Assembly: GCF_963676325.1 (NCBI RefSeq)
Contig: NZ_OY781099.1
Location: 4,182,563 to 4,246,562 of the forward strand
Source of the DNA: an uncultured Bacteroides sp.
GTDB taxonomy: Bacteria > Bacteroidota > Bacteroidia > Bacteroidales > Bacteroidaceae
Direction: 5' to 3'
DNA: 64,000 bases
Below the pieces are notes generated by a model that worked only from the letters and a program-made list of their open reading frames with translations, was not told the origin of the DNA and ran no database searches. Both the position numbers and the translations under genes were made by a program. Shown here piece after piece: positions 18,031 to 25,768 of this stretch (positions are counted from its first letter, which is position 1; each line of letters opens with the position of its first letter).

Positions 18031-18097
18031 TGAAACGTCTTGTGAATGCACATAATCGTGAAAAATGTGCAATGAAATGAATTTTGTTGGTTAAATA

Positions 18098-18129
18098 TTT
18101 GCTCGAAACAATAAATATTCATTCCTTTG
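18098..18129 (+). promoter_or_regulatory. Promoter of the acpP-fabF-rnc operon
   Basis: TTTG (18098-18101), a 20-bp spacer and TTCCTTTG (18122-18129) match the Bacteroides pattern with one deviation in the -7 element. Transcription would begin roughly 45 nt before the acpP ATG. Confidence 0.6.
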
Positions 18130-18181
18130 CAGCTGCAAATTTAAAAAAATAATTCAATTTATTAATTAAAAACTTAAAGTT

Positions 18182-18418
18182 ATGTCTGAAATTGAATCAA
18201 GAGTAAAGGCGATTATCGTTGATAAATTAGGCGTTGAAGAATCTGAAGTTACTTTAGAAGCAAGCTTCACTAATGATCTGGGAGCAGATTCACTTGACAC
18301 TGTTGAGCTTATTATGGAATTCGAAAAAGAATTCAGTATCTCTATCCCTGATGATCAAGCAGAAAAAATCGCTACTGTAGGTGACGCTGTATCTTACATC
18401 GAAACTGCAAAAGCTTAA
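18182..18418 (+). CDS. acpP: Acyl carrier protein
   Basis: 78 residues, acidic. The phosphopantetheine site is the Ser in GADSLDTVELIMEFE. It carries growing acyl chains in type II fatty acid synthesis. fabF begins 15 bp downstream, an order widely conserved in bacteria. Confidence 0.98.
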   Translation: MSEIESRVKAIIVDKLGVEESEVTLEASFTNDLGADSLDTVELIMEFEKEFSISIPDDQAEKIATVGDAVSYIETAKA

Positions 18419-18433
18419 TTCTGATTTCATAAT

Positions 18434-19696
18434 ATGGAATTAAAAAGAGTTGTAGTAACAGGTCTTGGTGCTCTTACTCCTATAGGCAACACTGTTCCCG
18501 AATTTTGGGAAAATTTGGTTAACGGTGTGAGCGGAGCAGGACCTATTACTCATTTTGATACGTCTTTGTTTAAAACTAAATTCGCTTGCGAAGTAAAAGG
18601 ATTTGATGCAAATCAATACATGGATCGCAAGGAAGCAAGAAAAATGGATCGTTACACACAGTATGCAGTTGCTGTAGCTAAACAAGCTGTAACAGATTCA
18701 GAACTTGATCTTGAGAAAGAGGATTTAAACAGAATAGGTGTAATCTTTGGTGCAGGAATTGGTGGTATTCAAACTTTTGAAGAAGAAGTGAAGAATTATG
18801 CTATCAATAAAGAAAACGGCCCAAAATTCAATCCTTTCTTTATCCCAAAAATGATTTCGGATATTGCAGCCGGACAGATTTCCATTATTTATGGTTTTCA
18901 CGGTCCAAACTTTGCAACGGTATCTGCTTGTGCTACATCTTCAAACGCTATAGCCGATGCATTTAACTATATCCGTTTGAACAAAGCCAATGTTATTGTA
19001 ACCGGCGGATCTGAAGCAGCTATTACTGAAGCTGGAGTAGGCGGTTTTAATGCAATGCATGCTTTATCCACACGAAACGATGATGCAACAAAAGCTTCCC
19101 GTCCATTCAGCGCTAGCCGCGATGGATTCATTATGGGTGAAGGTGGCGGATGTATCATCCTGGAAGAACTGGAACACGCAAAAGCACGTGGTGCCAAAAT
19201 ATATGCTGAGATTGTAGGAACAGGTCTTTCTGCAGATGCATATCACTTAACAGCTTCACACCCAGAAGGTTTAGGAGCTATATTAGTGATGAAGAATGCA
19301 CTGGAAGATGCTGAAATGAAACCGGAAGAAATTGATTATATCAATGTTCACGGAACATCTACTCCTGTAGGTGATATTTCAGAATCAAAAGCAATCAAAG
19401 AAGTATTTGGCGAACATGCTTACAAGCTGAATATCAGTTCTACTAAATCTATGACTGGTCACCTCCTCGGAGCTGCCGGTGCTGTAGAAGCAATTGCAAG
19501 TATTCTTGCTATAAAAAATGGTATCGTTCCTCCTACTATCAATCATGAAGATGGAGACAATGACGAAAACATTGATTATAACCTGAATTTTACCTTTAAC
19601 AAGGCGCAAAAGCGTGAAGTTAATGTAGCACTCTCTAATACCTTTGGTTTTGGTGGTCACAATGCATGCGTTATCTTTAAGAAATACAGCGAATAA
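18434..19696 (+). CDS. fabF: 3-oxoacyl-[acyl-carrier-protein] synthase II
   Basis: 420 residues, thiolase fold. The catalytic Cys lies in VSACATSSNAI, with the two His residues in NVHGTSTPVGD and KSMTGHLLGAAG. It elongates acyl-ACP by condensation with malonyl-ACP. It follows acpP closely and is followed after only 4 bp by the probable rnc start, so the three are one transcript. Confidence 0.97.
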   Translation: MELKRVVVTGLGALTPIGNTVPEFWENLVNGVSGAGPITHFDTSLFKTKFACEVKGFDANQYMDRKEARKMDRYTQYAVAVAKQAVTDSELDLEKEDLNRIGVIFGAGIGGIQTFEEEVKNYAINKENGPKFNPFFIPKMISDIAAGQISIIYGFHGPNFATVSACATSSNAIADAFNYIRLNKANVIVTGGSEAAITEAGVGGFNAMHALSTRNDDATKASRPFSASRDGFIMGEGGGCIILEELEHAKARGAKIYAEIVGTGLSADAYHLTASHPEGLGAILVMKNALEDAEMKPEEIDYINVHGTSTPVGDISESKAIKEVFGEHAYKLNISSTKSMTGHLLGAAGAVEAIASILAIKNGIVPPTINHEDGDNDENIDYNLNFTFNKAQKREVNVALSNTFGFGGHNACVIFKKYSE

Positions 19697-19700
19697 GATT

Positions 19701-20603
19701 GTGTTAAACAACAAAATAGATAGAATAAGACTCTTGTTCCGAAAAGATCGGGAGTCTTATTCTCGTTTTTATTCTATTCTGGGATTCTACCCTCATGACA
19801 TTAGCCTCTACGAACAGGCTCTGCTTCACAAGTCTACTTCCATAAGATCAGAAAAAGGACGTCCACTCAATAATGAACGGTTAGAGTTCTTAGGTGATGC
19901 CATACTTGACGCCATAGTAGCTGATATTGTTTATAAGCAGTTTACCGGCAAAAAGGAAGGCTTCCTTACCAATACACGTTCTAAGATTGTTCAGAGGGAA
20001 ACTCTAAACAAACTGGCTGTAGAAATTGGTCTCGATAAACTTATAAAGTATTCAACCCGCACCTCTTCTCACAATAGCTACATGTGTGGCAATGCATTTG
20101 AAGCATTAGTGGGGGCCATCTACATTGACCGCGGATATGATATCTGCAAGTATTTCATGGAAGTTAAAATCATGAAACGCTTTATTGATCTGGAAAAAAT
20201 TGCCCGTAAAGAGGTTAATTTCAAATCGAAACTCATTGAATGGACTCAGAAGCATAAAGTTATTATTTCTTTTGATCTGGTAGAACAATTCCTTGATAAG
20301 GAATCAAATCCTATATTCCAGTCTGAAATACTTATTGAAGGACTTTCTGCAGGAACCGGAGTTGGTTATTCCAAAAAAGAATCACAGCAGAATGCAGCTA
20401 AAATGGCTTTAAAAAAGATCCAGACTATACCTAATTTCCTTCAGGAGGTCTTCGAAGCTGCAAAAAAGAGAACAGAAGCTGAAAATACTGCCAAACAGGA
20501 AGCTGCTGAGATTAAAGCTGAGACTGAGGAAATTGCCGAGCCTAAAAGCGAAGAGGTTGTTCCGGATAGCGAGTGGGAATTAGCAACTAGCTCAGCAGAA
20601 TAA
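19701..20603 (+). CDS. rnc: Ribonuclease III
   Basis: The start is taken at GTG 19701, just past the fabF stop, giving 300 residues (LNNKIDRIRLLFRKDRE...); an ATG at 19644 would overlap fabF by 53 bases in another frame and adds unlikely residues. The RNase III signature NERLEFLGDAILD lies near residue 55, and a double-stranded RNA-binding domain occupies about 160-240 (KSKLIEWTQKH ... SKKESQQNAAKMAL). The C-terminal 55 residues are an acidic, Glu/Ala-rich tail. It processes rRNA and structured mRNAs. Confidence 0.93.
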   Translation: MLNNKIDRIRLLFRKDRESYSRFYSILGFYPHDISLYEQALLHKSTSIRSEKGRPLNNERLEFLGDAILDAIVADIVYKQFTGKKEGFLTNTRSKIVQRETLNKLAVEIGLDKLIKYSTRTSSHNSYMCGNAFEALVGAIYIDRGYDICKYFMEVKIMKRFIDLEKIARKEVNFKSKLIEWTQKHKVIISFDLVEQFLDKESNPIFQSEILIEGLSAGTGVGYSKKESQQNAAKMALKKIQTIPNFLQEVFEAAKKRTEAENTAKQEAAEIKAETEEIAEPKSEEVVPDSEWELATSSAE

Positions 20604-20742
20604 TTTTATGCCCATCTCTACCTGCCTGCAAAAGCAAGAAATAAAGCAGTTTCATTTACCCTATAATGGTAAGCTATAGCTTCCAGCAAGCTCATTTTAC
20701 TGAAACTAATTTATCTCCTGCCGTGTAGATATCAAAAGTTTA

Positions 20743-21753
20743 CTAGCCGAAACAAATTCCCATTCTTCTCCCCTGAACCACAAGATCCTGGTCTTCTGTA
20801 ACTACTTTTAGCTTTCCTGCTACTTCATCTAAAGGAATGGAAGATATTTCGTTGCCTTGCAATGCAATCATTCGCCCAAATTGTCCATTAGCAATAAGTT
20901 CGGTGGCATGTCCGCCCATACGGGTTGAAAGGTTTCGGTCAAAAGGAGTTGGAGAACCACCGCGCTGAATATATCCCAGCACAGTCTGTCTTGTTTCAAT
21001 TCCTGTCTCGTATTCTATCTCACGGGCAATGTATTCAGCAGGTCTCTTCAGTCCATCGGTTTTAATACCTTCGGCTACTACCACAATAGAGTAAGGTTTT
21101 CCTTTTCTCAATCGGTTCATTATTGTTTCCCCGATATTCTTTATGCTATATTCTATTTCAGGAATCAGAATAACATCTCCTCCTCCCGCCATACCGGAAT
21201 AGAGAGCAATCCATCCAGCCTTATGGCCCATCACTTCAATCACCATAACCCGTTTATGAGAGCTGGCCGTTGAATGAAGCCGGTCGATAGCATCGGTTGC
21301 AATACTGACTGCAGAATCAAAACCAAACGAGAAATCGGTACCCCAGATATCATTATCAATGGTTTTTGGAACAGAGACCACATTTAGCCCCATAGCAGCC
21401 ATCTTTGCTGCTGTTTTCTGAGTGCCGTTTCCTCCTATGCATACCACACAGTCAAGTCCCAGCTGACGGATATTCTGCTCCATTATTGCAGGTTTATTAA
21501 TTTCCGGAGGAACTCCTTTCTTCTTAAACGGTTTTTCCCGGGAAGTGCCCAGCATTGTGCCTCCCTGGTTTAGCAGGCCCGACATTGATTTCTCTGTAAA
21601 GAGCTCCACATCATTTGTCAGCAATCCCTGAAAGCCGCTGTGTATACCAACAACCTCCATGCCGTAATAATTCATTGCCGTTTTGCATACACCTCTTATT
21701 GTTGCATTTATTCCCGGACAATCACCTCCAGAAGTCAATATACCTATTCTCAT
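20743..21753 (-). CDS. pfkA: 6-phosphofructokinase (ATP-type, variant active site)
   Basis: The start is taken at ATG 21753 (MRIGILTSGGDCPG), giving 336 residues; the in-frame ATG at 21774 adds seven residues before the conserved strand. It phosphorylates fructose 6-phosphate in glycolysis. The catalytic PKTIDND is present, as is the substrate region MGHKAGW. The nucleotide loop reads GGNGT (N109, G110) instead of GGDGS, and Lys130 sits where E. coli has Gly124. By the usual rule Gly at the first site points to ATP, whereas Lys at the second is shared with pyrophosphate enzymes. It is divergent from the GH3 gene. Confidence 0.9.
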   Translation of the reverse strand: MRIGILTSGGDCPGINATIRGVCKTAMNYYGMEVVGIHSGFQGLLTNDVELFTEKSMSGLLNQGGTMLGTSREKPFKKKGVPPEINKPAIMEQNIRQLGLDCVVCIGGNGTQKTAAKMAAMGLNVVSVPKTIDNDIWGTDFSFGFDSAVSIATDAIDRLHSTASSHKRVMVIEVMGHKAGWIALYSGMAGGGDVILIPEIEYSIKNIGETIMNRLRKGKPYSIVVVAEGIKTDGLKRPAEYIAREIEYETGIETRQTVLGYIQRGGSPTPFDRNLSTRMGGHATELIANGQFGRMIALQGNEISSIPLDEVAGKLKVVTEDQDLVVQGRRMGICFG

Positions 21754-21863
21754 ACCTAAATATTTATATTTCAAATCTGAGCGTAAAGATAAAAAAAATT
21801 AGACGTTATTTGAAAATCAGCAAAAAAAATAAATATATGTAGAGTAATATTAATAAATAAGGC

Positions 21864-21871
21864 TATTTTTG
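21864..21871 (+). promoter_or_regulatory. Probable -7 element for the GH3-family gene
   Basis: TATTTTTG matches TAnnTTTG, 29 bp before the ATG. No TTTG stands at the expected upstream position. Confidence 0.35.
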
Positions 21872-21900
21872 CATAACAATTTGTAATTTTTTGAATTAGG

Positions 21901-23409
21901 ATGAACAGTACAAAGCTGATTAGCAAACTATTTATCCCCCGACTTAAAGAGCTTGCTTTATATGATACGGCCGCAGAATCCATCCAGGAACAAGTATTTA
22001 ATAGGCTTATTCACCAAGCCGCTCAGACAGAATGGGGAAAGAAATATGATTATAGCAATATAAATAACTATGAGGAATTTAAAAAGAGGGTTCCAATACA
22101 GACATATGATGATGTTAAGCCGTATGTTGAAAGATTACGGACGGGTGAACAGAATCTGATCTGGCCTTCTAATATCCAATGGTTTGCTAAATCATCCGGC
22201 ACTACCAACGACAAAAGTAAATTCCTGCCTGTAAGCAGGGAAGCACTCAAAGATATTCATTACCGCGGTGGACAAGATTGTGTGGCTTTATACTTTAACA
22301 TGAATCCTGAAAGCCGCCTTTTCTCTGGCAAAGGGTTAATTTTAGGAGGAAGTCACAACCCTAACCTGAACTCAAAACACGGTTTGGTAGGCGATTTATC
22401 GGCTATCTTAATTCAGAATATAAACCCGCTTGCTAATTTAATCCGCGTTCCCAGCAAAAACATCGCATTAATGAGCGAATGGGAAAGTAAGATTGAAAAG
22501 ATTGCCCAAAGCACCATTAATCAGAATGTAACTAATCTGTCGGGTGTCCCTTCCTGGTTCCTGGTTCTGATTAAACGGGTTCTGGAGATTACCGGAAAGC
22601 AATCTCTGGAAGAGGTCTGGCCTAATCTGGAAGTCTTTTTCCATGGTGGAGTAAGCTTTGCACCTTACCGCGAACAATACAAGCAACTGATTAAGTCAGA
22701 CAAGATGCATTATGTAGAGACCTATAACGCTTCCGAAGGATTCTTTGGGGTGCAGAATGACCTCTCAGATCCTTCTATGCTATTGATGATTGATTATGGG
22801 ATATTCTATGAATTTATTGCTTTGGATGAGCTTCAGGAAGAAAACCCTGAGGCATGCTGTCTGGCCGACGTGGAATTAAATAAAAACTATGCGATGGTAA
22901 TCAGCACATCTTGCGGATTATGGCGATACATGATTGGTGATACTGTTCGATTCACATCCAAGAATCCGTATAAATTTGTAATCACCGGAAGAACAAAGCA
23001 TTTCATTAATGCATTTGGTGAAGAGTTAATCATTGACAATGCAGAAAAAGGATTAGCTAAAGCCTGTGAAGCTACCGGAGCGCAGGTATGCGAATATTCA
23101 GCAGCTCCTGTTTTTATGGACAGAAGCGCTAAATGTCGCCATCAGTGGTTGATTGAATTTGCTAAAACACCCGATTCCATTGAATACTTTACATCCGTAT
23201 TAGATACTTCTCTTAAAGAGTTAAACTCGGACTATGAGGCAAAACGCTACAAAGATATTGCACTTCAGCCACTGGAAGTTATAGTAGCTCGCAAGGGGCT
23301 GTTTATCGACTGGCTTAAAATGAAAGGAAAATTGGGTGGCCAACATAAGGTTCCCCGCCTATGTAATACAAGAGAGAATATTGAAGAGATGATTCTTTTA
23401 AATAAATAA
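21901..23409 (+). CDS. GH3-family acyl-adenylating enzyme
   Basis: 502 residues, similar along its length to the GH3 (auxin-responsive) family of ANL-type acyl-amido synthetases. The ATP-loop motif is KSSGTTNDKSKFLPVS (about residues 96-111), with later motifs YNASEGFFGVQ and FVITGRTKHFINAFGEEL. Plant members join amino acids to jasmonate or auxin; bacterial substrates are mostly unknown. It is common in Bacteroidetes as a stand-alone gene. It is followed by a strong bidirectional terminator and has no pathway neighbours here. Confidence 0.85.
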   Translation: MNSTKLISKLFIPRLKELALYDTAAESIQEQVFNRLIHQAAQTEWGKKYDYSNINNYEEFKKRVPIQTYDDVKPYVERLRTGEQNLIWPSNIQWFAKSSGTTNDKSKFLPVSREALKDIHYRGGQDCVALYFNMNPESRLFSGKGLILGGSHNPNLNSKHGLVGDLSAILIQNINPLANLIRVPSKNIALMSEWESKIEKIAQSTINQNVTNLSGVPSWFLVLIKRVLEITGKQSLEEVWPNLEVFFHGGVSFAPYREQYKQLIKSDKMHYVETYNASEGFFGVQNDLSDPSMLLMIDYGIFYEFIALDELQEENPEACCLADVELNKNYAMVISTSCGLWRYMIGDTVRFTSKNPYKFVITGRTKHFINAFGEELIIDNAEKGLAKACEATGAQVCEYSAAPVFMDRSAKCRHQWLIEFAKTPDSIEYFTSVLDTSLKELNSDYEAKRYKDIALQPLEVIVARKGLFIDWLKMKGKLGGQHKVPRLCNTRENIEEMILLNK

Positions 23410-23426
23410 AAGTGCATTCCACATAA

Positions 23427-23460
23427 AAAGCCCCGATTCTAACTTAAGAACCGGGGCTTT
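23427..23460. terminator. Bidirectional Rho-independent terminator
   Basis: The stem AAAGCCCCGATTCT pairs with AGAACCGGGGCTTT with one mismatch around a 6-base loop, with A and T runs on both sides. It lies between the convergent GH3 and FKBP genes. Confidence 0.85.
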
Positions 23461-23481
23461 CTATTATAACTTATCTGATAT

Positions 23482-24054
23482 CTATCTTGGAGTTGCGCTC
23501 CATATTTTGACTAAGTTCATATCAAATATCAATGTTGAATAACCTAGAATTGCTCCACTGCCAGCTGTTCCATATGCCAATTGATATGGTATATAAACAA
23601 CCCATCGCTCTCCTTTTTTCATTAGGCGAAGAACTTCTGTCCATCCTGTAATTATATGATAAGCAGCAACTTCTGAATAAACAGGATATTTTGCTGGAAT
23701 ATCAAAATTCGGGTCAGGATTAGTTCCAGTAAAATCCTGATCAAAAAGTTCACCGTTTATCAGTTTCCCTCTATAGTAAACCTGTACAGTATCAGTATCC
23801 AAAGGACGCTCTCCCGTTGCCACATATCCGGCAACCTTTTCTGCATAGATCTTCAGCTTTTGATTGCTCATCGGAGTAATCACAAACAGATTTGGATTAG
23901 ACTTACTGTCTACAACCTTTTGCAGAGAATCAAGAAAAGCCTGATTACGTGGTTGCCAGTTATCATACTGAGTAACCTCACTTGTCTGGCTACAAGAAGC
24001 AAATGACAAGAGCATCAAAAGTAATGCCGGCAGGAAACATATTTTTTTATTCAT
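23482..24054 (-). CDS. FKBP-type peptidyl-prolyl isomerase lipoprotein
   Basis: 190 residues. The lipobox ends at Cys21 (LLSFASC). The C-terminal half has FKBP features: VQVYYRGKLINGELFDQDF, then GWTEVLRLMKKGERWVVYIPYQLAYG and a final strand LIFDMNLVKIW. It probably assists folding of exported proteins at the outer or inner membrane. It begins 10 bp after glyS ends on the same strand, so the two are co-transcribed. Confidence 0.85.
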   Translation of the reverse strand: MNKKICFLPALLLMLLSFASCSQTSEVTQYDNWQPRNQAFLDSLQKVVDSKSNPNLFVITPMSNQKLKIYAEKVAGYVATGERPLDTDTVQVYYRGKLINGELFDQDFTGTNPDPNFDIPAKYPVYSEVAAYHIITGWTEVLRLMKKGERWVVYIPYQLAYGTAGSGAILGYSTLIFDMNLVKIWSATPR

Positions 24055-24064
24055 ATTCAGTTTT

Positions 24065-25606
24065 TTAAATCAATGTCTTCAACAGACTAGTGATACTAAC
24101 TTTATCAGCAATAATGTTATTTAGTTCAGAAATAGCAACGCGTTCCTGTTGCATAGTATCACGGTGACGGATAGTCACACAGTTATCTTCCAAAGTCTGG
24201 TGATCCACGGTAACACAGTAAGGAGTTCCGATAGCATCCTGACGACGGTAGCGTTTTCCAATTGAGTCCTTTTCATCGTATTGACAATTGAAATGGAACT
24301 TCAATTCATTGATAATTTCACGTGCTTTTTCAGGAAGTCCGTCTTTCTTTACCAATGGCAGCACAGCCAGTTTAATTGGAGCAAGAGCAGCAGGCAATTT
24401 AAGTACCACGCGTGTTTCACCGCCTTCCAGTGTCTCTTCGCAGTAAGAAGAGCTCATTACACTAAGGAACATACGGTCTACCCCAATAGATGTTTCGATT
24501 ACAAACGGAGTATAAGATTCATTCAGTTCCGGATCAAAATATTTAATATTCTTTCCTGAGAACTTTTCGTGCTGACTTAAGTCAAAGTTTGTACGAGAGT
24601 GGATACCTTCCACTTCTTTAAATCCGAATGGCATCTCGAATTCAATATCAGTAGCTGCATTTGCATAGTGAGCCAATTTATCATGATCATGGAAGCGATA
24701 TTTCTTATCACCTAATCCAAGAGCTTTGTGCCATTTCAAGCGTTGTTCTTTCCAAGTCTTGAACCAGTTAAGTTCCTCACCCGGACGAACAAAGAACTGC
24801 ATCTCCATCTGTTCAAACTCACGCATACGGAAAATAAATTGACGGGCAACAATTTCATTACGGAAAGCTTTACCAATCTGAGCAATACCAAAAGGTATTT
24901 TCATACGACCGGTCTTTTGTACATTCAGGTAATTAACAAAGATTCCCTGTGCTGTTTCAGGACGAAGATAAATCTTCGATGCACCTTCACTGGTAGATCC
25001 CATTTCTGTAGAGAACATCAAGTTAAACTGACGAACTTCCGTCCAGTTCTTTGTTCCGGAAATAGGGCAAACAATCTCTTCGTCAACAATAATCTGGCGA
25101 AGTTCTTCGAGATTATTATCATTCAAAGCTTTAGCAAATCTCTCGTGTAAAGCATCACGTTTTTCCTGATGGCCAATCACACGTGGATTTGTAGATTTAT
25201 ACTGTGCTTCATCAAATGATTCACCGAATTTCTTACGTGCCTTCTCTACCTCTTTGTTGATTTTATCATCATACTTAGCAAGCTGATCTTCAATCAACAC
25301 ATCTGCACGATAACGTTTTTTAGAATCCTTATTATCAATTAATGGGTCATTAAATGCATCCACGTGACCGGAAGCTTTCCAAATCGTTGGGTGCATAAAA
25401 ATAGCAGAGTCAATACCAACAATATTTTCGTGTAACAGTACCATGCTGTCCCACCAGTATTTCTTGATGTTATTTTTTAACTCTACTCCCATCTGACCGT
25501 AGTCATACACTGCTCCAAGTCCATCATAAATATCGCTGGAAGGAAATACATAACCATACTCTTTACAGTGTGATACAATTTTCTTAAAAACATCTTCTTG
25601 TGCCAT
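24065..25606 (-). CDS. glyS: Glycyl-tRNA synthetase, dimeric class II type
   Basis: 513 residues, the single-chain alpha2 type found in Bacteroidetes. Class II motif 2 is clear (GKAFRNEIVARQFIFRMREF, then EQMEMQFF), motif 3 is ETSIGVDRMFLSVM, and the anticodon-binding domain fills the last 120 residues (APIKLAVLPLVKKDGLPEKA). It charges tRNA-Gly. It is divergent from parC with a 162-bp shared upstream region. Confidence 0.96.
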   Translation of the reverse strand: MAQEDVFKKIVSHCKEYGYVFPSSDIYDGLGAVYDYGQMGVELKNNIKKYWWDSMVLLHENIVGIDSAIFMHPTIWKASGHVDAFNDPLIDNKDSKKRYRADVLIEDQLAKYDDKINKEVEKARKKFGESFDEAQYKSTNPRVIGHQEKRDALHERFAKALNDNNLEELRQIIVDEEIVCPISGTKNWTEVRQFNLMFSTEMGSTSEGASKIYLRPETAQGIFVNYLNVQKTGRMKIPFGIAQIGKAFRNEIVARQFIFRMREFEQMEMQFFVRPGEELNWFKTWKEQRLKWHKALGLGDKKYRFHDHDKLAHYANAATDIEFEMPFGFKEVEGIHSRTNFDLSQHEKFSGKNIKYFDPELNESYTPFVIETSIGVDRMFLSVMSSSYCEETLEGGETRVVLKLPAALAPIKLAVLPLVKKDGLPEKAREIINELKFHFNCQYDEKDSIGKRYRRQDAIGTPYCVTVDHQTLEDNCVTIRHRDTMQQERVAISELNNIIADKVSITSLLKTLI

Positions 25607-25768
25607 ATCTTTTGTTTTATTTGTTAACTCGCTTGATAGAAATAAAATGCAAAGTAAATGATTTTTTTCAATAATATTCGTATTTTTGTCTGCACATCAT
25701 CCTATATAGGTGTAAAAAACATAATTTGTTGTTAAAACAAGATATAAAAAGAGGAAAACAAAGATTTT

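Noticed and set aside
20640..20705. Inverted repeat GTTTCA/TGAAAC between rnc and pfkA
   Set aside because: Arms are short and about 45 bases apart; not convincing as a terminator or element.
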